This document shows positions 34,369 through 43,064 of a stretch of DNA of 64,000 nucleotides, one piece after another. Positions within the stretch are counted from its first letter, which is position 1; each line of letters starts with the position of its first letter. A model generated the notes under the pieces. That model searched no databases. It was given only the letters and a program-made list of their open reading frames with translations, and had not been told where the DNA came from. The stretch comes from an uncultured Methanobrevibacter sp. (lineage in GTDB: Archaea; Methanobacteriota; Methanobacteria; Methanobacteriales; Methanobacteriaceae): assembly GCF_900314615.1 (NCBI RefSeq), contig NZ_OMWA01000004.1, positions 1-64,000 on the forward strand, in the 5' to 3' direction. A program made the translations under genes and the position numbers.

Positions 34369-36231
34369 TTATGTCATTTGTTTATTTAAAGGTTTAGTTA
34401 TGCCTAATTTTTTAATTCTATTATACTCTTTTTTTGAAAATCTGTATTTGGTTAATGTATAAGAATAGATTATAACAATAACGGAACCTATATTGTGTAT
34501 CAATGCTCCTTCAATTGGATTTAAGATGCCTAAAACTGCAAGTGCCATTGCAATAATGTTCAGTGTCAATGCAAACCCGATACTGATGTTGATTGTCTTT
34601 ACGGTCTTTCTGGCAATTCCAATTAGGTGCGGAATGTCTGAAATGTTGTCGTTTATAAGTGCAATATTTGCTGCTTCTACGCTGACATCGCTTCCGATAC
34701 TTCCCATAGCTATTCCCACATTGGCTTTTTTAAGTGAAGGGGCATCGTTTATCCCGTCACCAATCATTGCAACTCTGTTTCCTTTCACCTGCTCTTCTTT
34801 AATATATTCGGTTTTGTCCTCTGGAAGACAGTTTGCCCTAACGTTTCTGACTTTAACTTTATTTGCAATTTGGAGGGCGGTATTTTCATTGTCTCCTGTA
34901 AGCAGTGTTGTTCTCACGTGCATTCTTTTCAGATTCCATATGGTTTGTTTTGAGCTTTCACGCAAAGTGTCTGCTAGAAGCACTTTTCCAATCACTTCAC
35001 CATCTTTTGCTACAAAAATCTGAATTTCTCCATTTTCACTTTCTCGGAATTTTATCGGGATATTTTCGTCTTTAATCAGATTATAATTTCCTGCAACTAC
35101 TTTTGAATTATTCACAATTCCGCTGACTCCCTTTCCGATATGCATCTTAAAATCAGATACTTTAGCCAAATCTTTTCTAGTATAATGTCTCACAATTGCT
35201 TTAGCCAATGGATGTTCTGATTTTGATTCCAATGAAGCCAGTAAATACATCATTTCTTCTTTGTTTTGTGATATGACTCCGACGACTTCAGGTGTTCCAT
35301 GTGTCAGTGTTCCTGTTTTATCGAATACCAGCTCATCGATGTATGCCAGCTCTTCAAGGGATTCTCCGTCTTTAACTAATATTCCGTATTTTGTCAGATT
35401 GCCTATTGCGGCCATAATTGCGGTTGGTGTTGCCAGAACCAGTGCACAAGGACAGAATACTACCAGAATTGTAACTGATCTTGCAATTTCAAATGTGAAC
35501 AGGTAGGTTAATATTGCTGCTGTGAATGCTATCACTACAATCATTGTTGCCCATTTGTCTGCCTGTCTGACTATTTTTGAGTTTTCAGGACTTGATGATT
35601 CAACTAATCTGACAAGCTTTTGAAGAGAACTGTCCTCACTTGTTTTGGTGGTTTTCATCACAAAAGATCCGTAAAGATTTATTGTTCCGCTGTAAACTTC
35701 ATCATTAACATTTTTGTCTTGAGGTATGGATTCTCCTGTAAGTGTTGACTGGTCAATTGAGGTTTCTCCTTCTATTATTATTCCGTCTGTTGGAATGCTT
35801 TCGCCCGGAAGTACTTTTAAAGTATCTCCGATTTCAACTTCTTCTGCTGATATTTTTTCTTCATTTCCAGCTTTGATTCTTGTAGCTGATGTTGGTGTCA
35901 TATTAATAAGGTTTTTTATTTCTTTTTGAGATTTTCTTACAGTGTATTCTTCCAAAAATCCTCCGATTGCCATGATAGTTGCAATTTCTCCTGCAGCAAA
36001 TACTTCTCCAATAATTATTGATGAAATAATTGCTATAGTTACAAGTAAATCTGCTTTTATGTCAAATTCACTGATTAATCCTTCAGCGCATTCTTTAAAT
36101 ATTGGTATTCCACATAGTAAAACTGCAATCCAGCTAATGTAGTTGAGAGATAGAATATAACTGCTAATTAAGCTGATTGCTGAGATGACAATAAACAGAA
36201 TGTCCTTTTTTTCATCTTTTGTAAATTTCAT
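34369..36231 (-). CDS. Heavy-metal-translocating P1B-type ATPase
   Basis: Membrane ATPase that exports soft metal ions. It has paired N-terminal membrane segments, TGES in the actuator (STLTGESIPQ), the metal-site membrane helix with CPC (VVFCPCALVLATPTA), the phosphorylated Asp in DKTGTLTHG, the SEHPLAKAI motif, and GDGINDAPSLKKA. There is no N-terminal metal-binding domain. The last membrane helices carry LNPIEGALIHNIGSVIVIIY rather than the usual copper-ATPase residues, so copper is likely but not certain. Two upstream ATGs (36246 and 36264) exist, but the second lies in the operator/promoter; I prefer the ATG preceded by GGGGCTG. It is probably regulated by the adjacent CsoR. Confidence 0.88.
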   Translation of the reverse strand: MKFTKDEKKDILFIVISAISLISSYILSLNYISWIAVLLCGIPIFKECAEGLISEFDIKADLLVTIAIISSIIIGEVFAAGEIATIMAIGGFLEEYTVRKSQKEIKNLINMTPTSATRIKAGNEEKISAEEVEIGDTLKVLPGESIPTDGIIIEGETSIDQSTLTGESIPQDKNVNDEVYSGTINLYGSFVMKTTKTSEDSSLQKLVRLVESSSPENSKIVRQADKWATMIVVIAFTAAILTYLFTFEIARSVTILVVFCPCALVLATPTAIMAAIGNLTKYGILVKDGESLEELAYIDELVFDKTGTLTHGTPEVVGVISQNKEEMMYLLASLESKSEHPLAKAIVRHYTRKDLAKVSDFKMHIGKGVSGIVNNSKVVAGNYNLIKDENIPIKFRESENGEIQIFVAKDGEVIGKVLLADTLRESSKQTIWNLKRMHVRTTLLTGDNENTALQIANKVKVRNVRANCLPEDKTEYIKEEQVKGNRVAMIGDGINDAPSLKKANVGIAMGSIGSDVSVEAANIALINDNISDIPHLIGIARKTVKTINISIGFALTLNIIAMALAVLGILNPIEGALIHNIGSVIVIIYSYTLTKYRFSKKEYNRIKKLGITKPLNKQMT

Positions 36232-36254
36232 ATTAAACAGCCCCATTGTATAGG

Positions 36255-36272
36255 TATACCCCATAGGGTATA
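36255..36272 (-). promoter_or_regulatory. CsoR-type operator before the P-type ATPase gene
   Basis: The palindromic 18-mer TATACCCCATAGGGTATA lies just upstream of the ATPase start, next to a TATA-like TTTAAAATAA on the minus strand. It nearly matches a second site before csoR (36576-36593). C/G-run palindromes flanked by TATA are typical of CsoR-family operators. Position over the expected transcription start suggests repression by blocking initiation. Confidence 0.65.
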
Positions 36273-36290
36273 AAGTTATTTTAAAAAAAA

Positions 36291-36563
36291 TTAAAGTCTG
36301 GAGTAATATTCCAAAATTGATGAAATATCTCCTAAAGCATCATCAATGTTTTCATCTTCCATTGCTTGTTTAACACAGTGCTCGAGGTGACCTTCAACAA
36401 TAATGTGTCCGACTTTATGCAATGCTGATTTTGACGCATTAACCTGCATTAATATCTGTTCGCAGGGAATATCCTCTTCAATCATGCGATCTATTGCATT
36501 CAACTGACCTATGATTTTTTTTATTCTTCTGTGAAGATTGTCTGTATCCATACATTGTTTCAA
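36291..36563 (-). CDS. csoR: CsoR-family metal-sensing transcriptional regulator
   Basis: All-helical DUF156-type repressor of 90 residues. The copper(I)-sensing triad is present with exact family spacing: Cys34 (DIPCEQIL), His59 and Cys63 (EGHLEHCV), and the N-terminal helix HRRIKKIIGQLNAIDRMIEE is typical. Cu(I) binding would release DNA. The start is TTG, supported by GGAAGTG five bases upstream; an ATG four codons later has no suitable site. It is divergent from the STAS gene and directly upstream of the metal ATPase. Operator-like palindromes precede both csoR and the ATPase gene, so autoregulation is likely. Confidence 0.9.
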   Translation of the reverse strand: MKQCMDTDNLHRRIKKIIGQLNAIDRMIEEDIPCEQILMQVNASKSALHKVGHIIVEGHLEHCVKQAMEDENIDDALGDISSILEYYSRL

Positions 36564-36575
36564 AATAACACTTCC

Positions 36576-36593
36576 TATACCTATAGGGGTATA
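36576..36593 (-). promoter_or_regulatory. CsoR-type operator before csoR
   Basis: The 18-mer TATACCTATAGGGGTATA; its reverse complement shares TATACCCC and a GG-TATA end with the site before the ATPase gene. It lies just upstream of the GGAAGTG ribosome site of csoR. Confidence 0.6.
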
Positions 36594-36680
36594 TAATTTT
36601 CATAGTATATAAAGATTATCAAAAAATTTAATTATTAGACAAAATATAATATAATTATATAAATTTCTTAAGGAGATATG

Positions 36681-36977
36681 ATGAATCTTACAAAAAATTA
36701 TAATGGAAAAGAATTAACTATTAAAGTTACAGAAAGTATCGATACAGTAACGGCTCCAGATTTTGAAAATGAAGTAATGGATGAAATGGGTAGGTTTGAT
36801 TCATTGATTTTTGACTTAAAAGAATTAGAATACATTTCCAGTGCAGGTCTGAGAGTTTTGGTTGTTGTAGCTAAAAAATTACAGCCGGACAATATTCCAT
36901 TTGTCATTAAGGTCAATGACACTATAAAAGAAATTCTCGTAATGTCTGGAATGGACACCATCTTAAATATCCAATAA
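36681..36977 (+). CDS. STAS-domain protein (anti-sigma-factor-antagonist fold)
   Basis: 98 residues forming one STAS domain like RsbV/SpoIIAA: LTIKVTESIDTVTAPDFENE, the strand SLIFDLKELEYISSAGLRVL with the switch serines Ser53/Ser54 before AGLR, and the C-terminal helix LVMSGMDTILNI. In bacteria the serine is phosphorylated by a partner kinase of the RsbW type. Archaea have no sigma factors, so the target must be different. The second of two adjacent ATGs fits the AAGGAGA site best. It faces, tail to tail, a MATE transporter with an RsbW-like C-terminal domain 65 bases away. Confidence 0.85.
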   Translation: MNLTKNYNGKELTIKVTESIDTVTAPDFENEVMDEMGRFDSLIFDLKELEYISSAGLRVLVVVAKKLQPDNIPFVIKVNDTIKEILVMSGMDTILNIQ

Positions 36978-37042
36978 ACTTCTTTTTTTTGAGTCTGTAA
37001 ATGATATGGGCTCTCTTAAAACTTAATTTTAATATAAATGCC

Positions 37043-38722
37043 TTACTTTTTGATAACATACTCAACATTGTTGAATCCTAAAACTTCACTGTAGCTTATG
37101 TTGTCATTGTCTGAAAATTCTGCGTTATTTTTTATGATTTCCCGTTTTCCTTCATCTTTTATATTGATGGATATTTTTTCATCGTAATCTATCAGCAGGA
37201 CTTCCAGAAAAACGTTTTCTTCATTTGATTTGAAGATATGTTCGATAAGATTATTTATCTCGTTGCAGGCATCATCGCTGACTTTCAGTGTCCTTAAATG
37301 ATTGAGCATCTCTGTTTTTTCTGTATCGTTTGCACTTTTTAGGGAGTAGTTTCTTGTTTTTTCAACAAGATCCTTTTTAATAAATAATGTTCCTGAGTAT
37401 TCGCTTTCTTTCATCTCTGCTATTTTAACATAAACTGCATTTACAACTACTGAAAGAATAAATCCTAATGCAAATGATATCCATATGCCGTTGAGGCCGA
37501 TTACAGGGTATAACATGTAGGTGAATACAAGAGGGCCGAGAAATGTTGAAATGATAGCTATCAGTGTTGAAGCAAGGGTTCTTTCTATACCTTCATAATA
37601 AAATATCAGAATTTCTGCGATGACAAACGGTATGAAGGATAAGGAGTACAGTCTGATTGCGGCTTCCACAATTGAATCGTCTACTGCATGCAGATTATAG
37701 AACATTAAAAATGCATCAGGGTAAATCCATAAAACGGATATGAATACAATTGAACATATAAGTGACAGTACTATTGACCTTCTCACAATGAATTTGATGT
37801 TGAAAAAATCATTCTGCAGATAGTAAACCGGAACAACGGATGACAATGTTTCTGCAAACCCTACAACTATTATGCTTATTATCAGCAGTGCATTTACGCA
37901 GGCATTATAAATATCTAAACCTATAGTTCCTAAAATGCCTCCCAGTATCAGATTCATTATATAAACCAGCATCAAATCAAACAGTCCCACGCTTGCTCCA
38001 GGAAAACCTACTTTGATTATTTCAAGGGAATTTTTAATCCATGTTGAGAATTTAACTTTAACAATTTTAAATGTTCTTTTTGGGTCAAAATAATATTTTA
38101 AAACAAAAATCATACCCACTATATATCCTATGAGTGTTGCAAGTGAAGCTCCGCTGATGCCCATGTGGAAAACACCTAAAAAGACATAATCTAAAGAAAT
38201 ATTGACAATATTTGCAATTATAATTAAGGCTGATGCGAAATTTGGCTGGCCGTCAACACGGATGAACTGGCTTATGACAGTCAGGATTGTGGCAATTGGA
38301 AACGCTATAAACAGGTAAAATGCAAAATTTTTAACAAAAGGAACAACTTCTGCTGATGGAGGATGCAATAAGTTAATCATCTGATTTTCAAATAAAAAAC
38401 ATACTATAATTATCAGTACTGATATCACAAATGTAGTCAGCAGTGCTGATGTAAAATAACTATTGCTTGCCTCTATATCAAATTCTGCTCTTTTGTTAAG
38501 TGATAGAATTTGTCCTCCAAGACCGAACAGCCATTCAAAAGTTGTAACTAACAGCACTAAAGGCTCTAAAACTTGCAGTGCTGCCTGTCCATTATGGCCT
38601 ATGTATGTAGCTACAAAACTGGCATCTACGATGACAGTTATATTTAATGCCATTGCTATGAGCATTGTCGGCAAAAATATTTCTCTAAATTTATGGGATA
38701 TTATTTCATGTGTCATTTTCAA
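37043..38722 (-). CDS. MATE-family efflux transporter with C-terminal anti-sigma-kinase-like (GHKL) domain
   Basis: 559 residues. The first 445 form a twelve-helix MATE/MatE antiporter (two pseudo-repeats; GQAALQVLEPL, VDGQPNFASALIIIANIVNI, LGDxxF-like LDYVFLGVFHMGISGASLAT). About 110 residues follow that are not part of a normal MATE protein. They resemble RsbW/SpoIIAB: an N-box-like NEINNLIEHIF (Asn491, His495; Glu shifted by one), a strand pair LEVLLIDYDEKISINI, and a D-box-like IKDEGKRE (Asp523, Gly525, second Gly missing). The nucleotide site therefore looks degenerate. A STAS protein, the usual partner of such a domain, is encoded next door on the other strand. Drug/metabolite efflux with cytoplasmic control is inferred. 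Confidence 0.8.
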   Translation of the reverse strand: MKMTHEIISHKFREIFLPTMLIAMALNITVIVDASFVATYIGHNGQAALQVLEPLVLLVTTFEWLFGLGGQILSLNKRAEFDIEASNSYFTSALLTTFVISVLIIIVCFLFENQMINLLHPPSAEVVPFVKNFAFYLFIAFPIATILTVISQFIRVDGQPNFASALIIIANIVNISLDYVFLGVFHMGISGASLATLIGYIVGMIFVLKYYFDPKRTFKIVKVKFSTWIKNSLEIIKVGFPGASVGLFDLMLVYIMNLILGGILGTIGLDIYNACVNALLIISIIVVGFAETLSSVVPVYYLQNDFFNIKFIVRRSIVLSLICSIVFISVLWIYPDAFLMFYNLHAVDDSIVEAAIRLYSLSFIPFVIAEILIFYYEGIERTLASTLIAIISTFLGPLVFTYMLYPVIGLNGIWISFALGFILSVVVNAVYVKIAEMKESEYSGTLFIKKDLVEKTRNYSLKSANDTEKTEMLNHLRTLKVSDDACNEINNLIEHIFKSNEENVFLEVLLIDYDEKISINIKDEGKREIIKNNAEFSDNDNISYSEVLGFNNVEYVIKK

Positions 38723-38807
38723 ATCCTTAACTTCGAATACTATAATTAAGAATTTATTTAAAAAAGGTAATAAAATTTTAGGGATTTTTTTAAAAAATTA
38801 GGGTGAT

Positions 38808-38824
38808 GGACTGAAAATCAGTCC
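38808..38824 (-). terminator. Hairpin terminator after the aldo/keto reductase gene
   Basis: The perfect stem GGACTGA / TCAGTCC with a 3-base loop lies between the aldo/keto reductase stop and the MATE gene, followed on the minus strand by a T-rich run (AATTTTTTAAAAAAA). It probably separates the two transcripts. Confidence 0.55.
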
Positions 38825-38835
38825 GTTAAATTATT

Positions 38836-39747
38836 TTAGATTATTTCTTCATTAAACTCTTTAGCGGTTTCAGGGTCATTATGGTCTATAAACGGACTTT
38901 TTCCTCTGTCAATCTCTCTGATTTTTTTAATTTCACTGTTTGTTAATTCAAAATCAAAAATATCGATGTTCTGCAACATCCTTTCCCTTTTCATGGATTT
39001 GCAAATGCCTGCAATGTTTCTGTCAATGAGCCATCTTAAAATTATTTGGGGTGTGCTTTTTGAGTATTTCTCAGCAATTTCCACCAAAATCGGATTTTCA
39101 AAAAGATTATCCATACCTTCGGATAGAGGACCCCATGCCTGATGAAGAATTCCCATTTTTTCCAGGTATTCATTTGCTTCATACTGCTGGAAGTATGGTG
39201 TTGTTTCAATTTGATTTACTTGAGGCACAACGTCATTATTCATTACAAGATCAATCATACGGGCTGAATCAAAGTTGGAAAGGCCAATAGATAATAGTTT
39301 GCCTTCTTTTTGCAAATCTTGAAGCGCCCTGTATGAACCGTAATAATCACCGTATGGCTGGTGAATTAAAAACAAGTCCAAATAATCGGTTTGCATATCT
39401 TCTAAAGATTTGTTTACTGCTTTGATTGTCTTGTCATAACCTGCATTGCTCACCCAATTTTTGCTTATCAGGAAAATGTCTTCACGTGCAACTTCGGATT
39501 CCTTAACTGCATCGCCAACTTCTTTTTCATTATAATAAATTTGAGCAGTATCTATTGAGCGATATCCTACGTCCAATGCTTCAATAACTACGTCTTTTGT
39601 TTTCTTAGGTTCTATTTCATAAACACCAAAACTTAAAGCAGGTATTTTTTCGCCATTATTTAATTTATAATATTCGATATCTGGATTGGCTGTTTTTGTC
39701 TGTTCACGTTGTTTGGTGTTATCTTTTTTAAAAAAATTCAGATCCAT
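38836..39747 (-). CDS. Aldo/keto reductase
   Basis: NAD(P)H-dependent reductase with the TIM-barrel AKR fold. Motifs are SFGVYEIEP, the catalytic region RSIDTAQIYYNEKEVGDAV (Asp and Tyr), the Lys in LISKNWVS, DLFLIHQPYG (His), GLSNFDSARMIDL and the cofactor-binding KSMKRERML near the C terminus. An N-terminal extension of about 28 residues (LNFFKKDNTKQREQTKTAN) precedes the barrel and is not typical. The physiological substrate is not known. It lies upstream of the MATE gene on the same strand but is separated by a hairpin. Confidence 0.92.
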   Translation of the reverse strand: MDLNFFKKDNTKQREQTKTANPDIEYYKLNNGEKIPALSFGVYEIEPKKTKDVVIEALDVGYRSIDTAQIYYNEKEVGDAVKESEVAREDIFLISKNWVSNAGYDKTIKAVNKSLEDMQTDYLDLFLIHQPYGDYYGSYRALQDLQKEGKLLSIGLSNFDSARMIDLVMNNDVVPQVNQIETTPYFQQYEANEYLEKMGILHQAWGPLSEGMDNLFENPILVEIAEKYSKSTPQIILRWLIDRNIAGICKSMKRERMLQNIDIFDFELTNSEIKKIREIDRGKSPFIDHNDPETAKEFNEEII

Positions 39748-39872
39748 AATATCACTAAAAAATGCTGTTCACATAAAGTTATCATTTATAAAATTATTAA
39801 GTATTTTGGTGATTGAAAATTGAGATGGTATGTGTGTAAAAAAATAAAAAAATAAGGAGGAAAATTTCAAGA

Positions 39873-40973
39873 CTATGCTTGATTTTCCATTTCTTCAAAT
39901 TTAGCAGGGAAGTACTCGTCTACTACGTACTCAAGCCCATATTTTGAAAAAGATTGCTGTTCTGCTTTCTTACCGATTTTAAGCATTTTCTTAATTTCGG
40001 TTTGCCAGAAATCAGTTTTATACCTTGGGTCTTTAGAAAGCTCTTTAAGCCTCATGACGTCTACATCTTTTAGTTTATCGGTAGGTAAATCGTAGTTGAT
40101 AATATCTGATGCAGTTACTCCAATGAATTTAGCATCAGGAGTTGCGAGGTCGTGATTAACGTGAGCTAATTTTGCACTTCCAGAAATAATAACCTGTGCA
40201 ATGTGGAATCCCCAAGGGTCTCCGTCGTTACAGATATAGACTGGTAATCCTAATTCTGTATTGACTCTTTTAAGGAATCTTCTTGTAGCACGGGCAGCCT
40301 GTCCTTTAAGCCCGACAATTAAACAGTTGTATCTTTTATGTGCATTTTCCTGAACTAGCCTGTGGAACATTCCCATGGTTTCCACTGCCAATACTTTGTC
40401 TACATTGTGGCCATCGAAGTCGACTTGATCAATAGTTGGTGAAATGGTGTAACCGGATTTCCCCATTCTGGTTGCATTTACTTCAGTACCTTCATCTATT
40501 AAGGTAATGTCTCCATAAACTGATGCTCCGTCTTCTTCAGGCATTAATCCTAAGTCTTCACGAGTGGTACCTAATGTAACTTCCAGGTCTTCTCCAACAA
40601 TGTTTGATTCCTGCTGTGATTTAAAGCTGATTCCCCAACCTTCGGAAACGTAGTACATCTCCCTGATGGTAGCTGTTTTTTCTCTTGCAACCAAATCTTT
40701 ACAGAAGTTAGCTACATAAACCATCTGACCTAATTTTCTAATCTGTTTTACATTACCTAATGATCTTCTTCCGTATCTGTCACCTAATACGTAGTATCTT
40801 TTGGCTTCATCATAGACAATGTTTCCAGTACCTCTTGATGGGACTTTAATGCTTGGAACTTTAGTTTTCTCAATTTCTTCAATAATTTCCTGTCCTAATC
40901 CTTTAAGTTTGTTATAGGTGTATTCTTTCCTTTGTTCTTTGTGTGTTTTTCCTTTTTCGTTAGCATCACTCAT
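39873..40973 (-). CDS. top6A: DNA topoisomerase VI subunit A
   Basis: Type IIB topoisomerase DNA-cleaving subunit, homologue of Spo11. The winged-helix (CAP-like) domain holds the catalytic tyrosine in ATIREMYYVSEG, and the Toprim domain shows LAVETMGMFHRLVQE and the DGDPWGFHIAQVI acidic motif. At 366 residues it is normal. It follows top6B by 8 bases with a GGTGAT site, so the two subunits are made together. It relaxes and decatenates DNA using ATP. Confidence 0.97.
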   Translation of the reverse strand: MSDANEKGKTHKEQRKEYTYNKLKGLGQEIIEEIEKTKVPSIKVPSRGTGNIVYDEAKRYYVLGDRYGRRSLGNVKQIRKLGQMVYVANFCKDLVAREKTATIREMYYVSEGWGISFKSQQESNIVGEDLEVTLGTTREDLGLMPEEDGASVYGDITLIDEGTEVNATRMGKSGYTISPTIDQVDFDGHNVDKVLAVETMGMFHRLVQENAHKRYNCLIVGLKGQAARATRRFLKRVNTELGLPVYICNDGDPWGFHIAQVIISGSAKLAHVNHDLATPDAKFIGVTASDIINYDLPTDKLKDVDVMRLKELSKDPRYKTDFWQTEIKKMLKIGKKAEQQSFSKYGLEYVVDEYFPAKFEEMENQA

Positions 40974-40981
40974 ACAATCAC

Positions 40982-42691
40982 CTATTCATCCTCAAAACCA
41001 TCTTCCACATCATCTTCTTCGAAGTTATCCAATGCGGATTGACCTTCTTCAACGGCGTTTCCGAATTCATCAACTTCTTCCATGATGAGTGCATCAAATT
41101 CTTCCTCTTCCACTTCTTCTTCAACCTTTTCACCAAGAAGTTCTGCAAGTGCCCTTTTGGTTACTTTTGCTAAAACTTCGTGATATTCAGGAACTCCGGT
41201 TTCACCGAGTTTTGCAGCCTCTTCAATAATTACAGGCACATATTCTTCAAATACTTTTGAACGTTTTTCTTTTTCTTTAGCTGCTCTTTTAGCTCTTAAG
41301 TGTTTTTGCAGTTTACGTGCAAGTTTCATTGTTGCCTGTCTTATCTCATGAACAATTTCAGGTTCCGGTGATACACTTTGTTTTCCTGTTGAAAGGTAAG
41401 GTACCTGGGTTGAAATAATATTTACAAATAAAGTTAATGGGGTGTTGTCCATGTCTTTTAGACCATAACGTTTCCAGTCAATACTTTTGAGTGCTTCTGT
41501 AATAGCACAGCTTCCTGCATCGAATGTTAATGGAACTCTGTTAGCAAATCTCATGATTTCTGACTTTCGTTTCTCATTAACAACTCTTCCGGAATCTCCT
41601 CCGTAAGCAAGACCTGCTTCAATAATGAATGAAACACCACCTGCATATGTTACAGGTTTTCTTGTAATTGTGGTTACGAATTCAGGTTTAAGAATCTGTT
41701 TCATACCTTTTTCAATCTGTTCGGATCCGATTGGTATAAGTCCGTCTGTTGGTGGTGCCATAAATTTCATTTTCTTAAAGCATTGCACTATAGCTTCTGC
41801 TTCAGGAAATGTCATAGCTTTCGGACGTTTGTTCATGTCGATTCCGGTCATTTCTGCAATTTCACCTACTCTTTTGTTGGACATTCTTGACATGGATGAA
41901 GTTAACATACTTTTATATCTTCTGCTGTCTGTATTCTGAGCCATGGTCATTAAATCGTCAGCACTTACTCCTTTAGGGTGAGGTAATACTTCTTTTGGTT
42001 GAACAGGCACGACATCTGCCGCTCTTTTGAAAATATATTTGTGTCCTGACGGGTCTCTGAATGTGATTTTTGCATGAGGGTTTCCAATCATGGTTCTTCT
42101 GATGTATTCAAAAGCACCCTGTTCTGCAAGTGAGTATGATACGTCTTTGAACTGCAGTTCAATACATACTCCTGTGCTTTCAGCCTGATAGTCTTCCCTT
42201 TCCATTAAAATTCCACGGTTGTTTTTCACATCCATCTGGAATTTCATTTTCACTCCTTTAATTTCATCTCCGTCTTTGTAGCATGAAATTACACGTGCAG
42301 GTTTACCGGTAGTCATCTGTGATAGAAGTACACAACCACTACAACCTAATCCCTGCTGTCCTCTGGATTGGATGTTTCTGAATTTGGATCCTGCAAACAT
42401 CATACAGTATACCTGCATGACATAGTCTTCAGGAATTCCAGGTCCGTTATCCTTGTGTCTTAAGATGTAATGTTCTTTGTCGATACGCTTCAATTCGATA
42501 TCGATGTCAGGCAATATTCCGGATTCTTCACATGCATCGAAACTGTTTGTAATCAGTTCGTGGAAAACAATAGTTAAAGAACGAATTTTACCTGTGAATC
42601 CAAGCATCTGTTTATTTTTTCTAAAGAACTCGGATGGAGTCAGTCTTTGAAAGTCCTCTTCCCAATCAAGTCCTGCTTGTTCTTGAGCCAA
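40982..42691 (-). CDS. top6B: DNA topoisomerase VI subunit B
   Basis: ATPase subunit of topoisomerase VI. The GHKL domain has ELITNSFDACEESG (N-box), RHKDNGPGIP (D-box) and SRGQQGLGCSGC (lid); the helix-two-turn-helix and transducer domain with the switch lysine (STGKQSV) follow. The acidic C-terminal tail (EEVEEEEFDAL onward) is typical of methanogen proteins. The start codon is TTG with a strong AGGAGG site, giving MAQEQAG. At 569 residues it is full length. Confidence 0.97.
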   Translation of the reverse strand: MAQEQAGLDWEEDFQRLTPSEFFRKNKQMLGFTGKIRSLTIVFHELITNSFDACEESGILPDIDIELKRIDKEHYILRHKDNGPGIPEDYVMQVYCMMFAGSKFRNIQSRGQQGLGCSGCVLLSQMTTGKPARVISCYKDGDEIKGVKMKFQMDVKNNRGILMEREDYQAESTGVCIELQFKDVSYSLAEQGAFEYIRRTMIGNPHAKITFRDPSGHKYIFKRAADVVPVQPKEVLPHPKGVSADDLMTMAQNTDSRRYKSMLTSSMSRMSNKRVGEIAEMTGIDMNKRPKAMTFPEAEAIVQCFKKMKFMAPPTDGLIPIGSEQIEKGMKQILKPEFVTTITRKPVTYAGGVSFIIEAGLAYGGDSGRVVNEKRKSEIMRFANRVPLTFDAGSCAITEALKSIDWKRYGLKDMDNTPLTLFVNIISTQVPYLSTGKQSVSPEPEIVHEIRQATMKLARKLQKHLRAKRAAKEKEKRSKVFEEYVPVIIEEAAKLGETGVPEYHEVLAKVTKRALAELLGEKVEEEVEEEEFDALIMEEVDEFGNAVEEGQSALDNFEEDDVEDGFEDE

Positions 42692-43064
42692 AATTTTTCC
42701 TCCTAATATTAAGTATGTTTTAGTTATTATTGTGATAATATTTAAATGAAATGGGAGAGAGCATTTGATAAGTAATGTTTATACCCTACCCTAGCTAACT
42801 TGTTTAAATATATGGTAAAATAATAAATAAAAAACATGTAGAAAATATAGTATTTATACTATGTTATCTATATATGTTGGTTGAAGTATATAATAGTTTG
42901 CTATTAATTGCATAATTTTTATAGCAATCTTTTATTTAAATTGCTTTAACTATGTAATATTTATTTGATTCTCATTTTGGAAGTTCTTCATGGTTATTTT
43001 TAAAAATAAATAAAAAGTTGCATGGTCTTGTAAAATTGTTTTCACTTCATAAAATTGTTTTCAT
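42692..43064. other. AT-rich intergenic region between divergent top6B and the JAB-like gene
   Basis: About 370 bases with no credible gene. It contains the top6B promoter and that of the JAB-like gene (TATA-like TTTTTAAAAATAAATAAAAA near 42993-43013). A short inverted repeat ATAGTA-TTTA-TACTAT lies at 42847-42862 and a direct repeat next to the JAB-like gene is listed separately. Confidence 0.4.
43032..43063 (+). repeat. Direct repeat before the JAB-like gene
   Basis: Two identical 13-mers, AAAATTGTTTTCA, at 43032-43044 and 43051-43063, offset by 19 bases. They lie 20-30 bases downstream of a TATA-like sequence, thus over or just after the likely transcription start, and end directly before the TTG start candidate. 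An operator or translational control element is possible; chance cannot be excluded in AT-rich DNA. Confidence 0.55.

Noticed and set aside
34493..35023. 176-codon open frame on the plus strand opposite the P-type ATPase gene
   Set aside because: It is antisense to conserved ATPase motifs, has no ribosome site, and a serine/isoleucine-rich composition typical of mirror frames.
42847..42862. Inverted repeat ATAGTA-TTTA-TACTAT in the top6B upstream region
   Set aside because: Short and purely AT-rich, expected by chance in such DNA, and not at a promoter-like distance from either gene.
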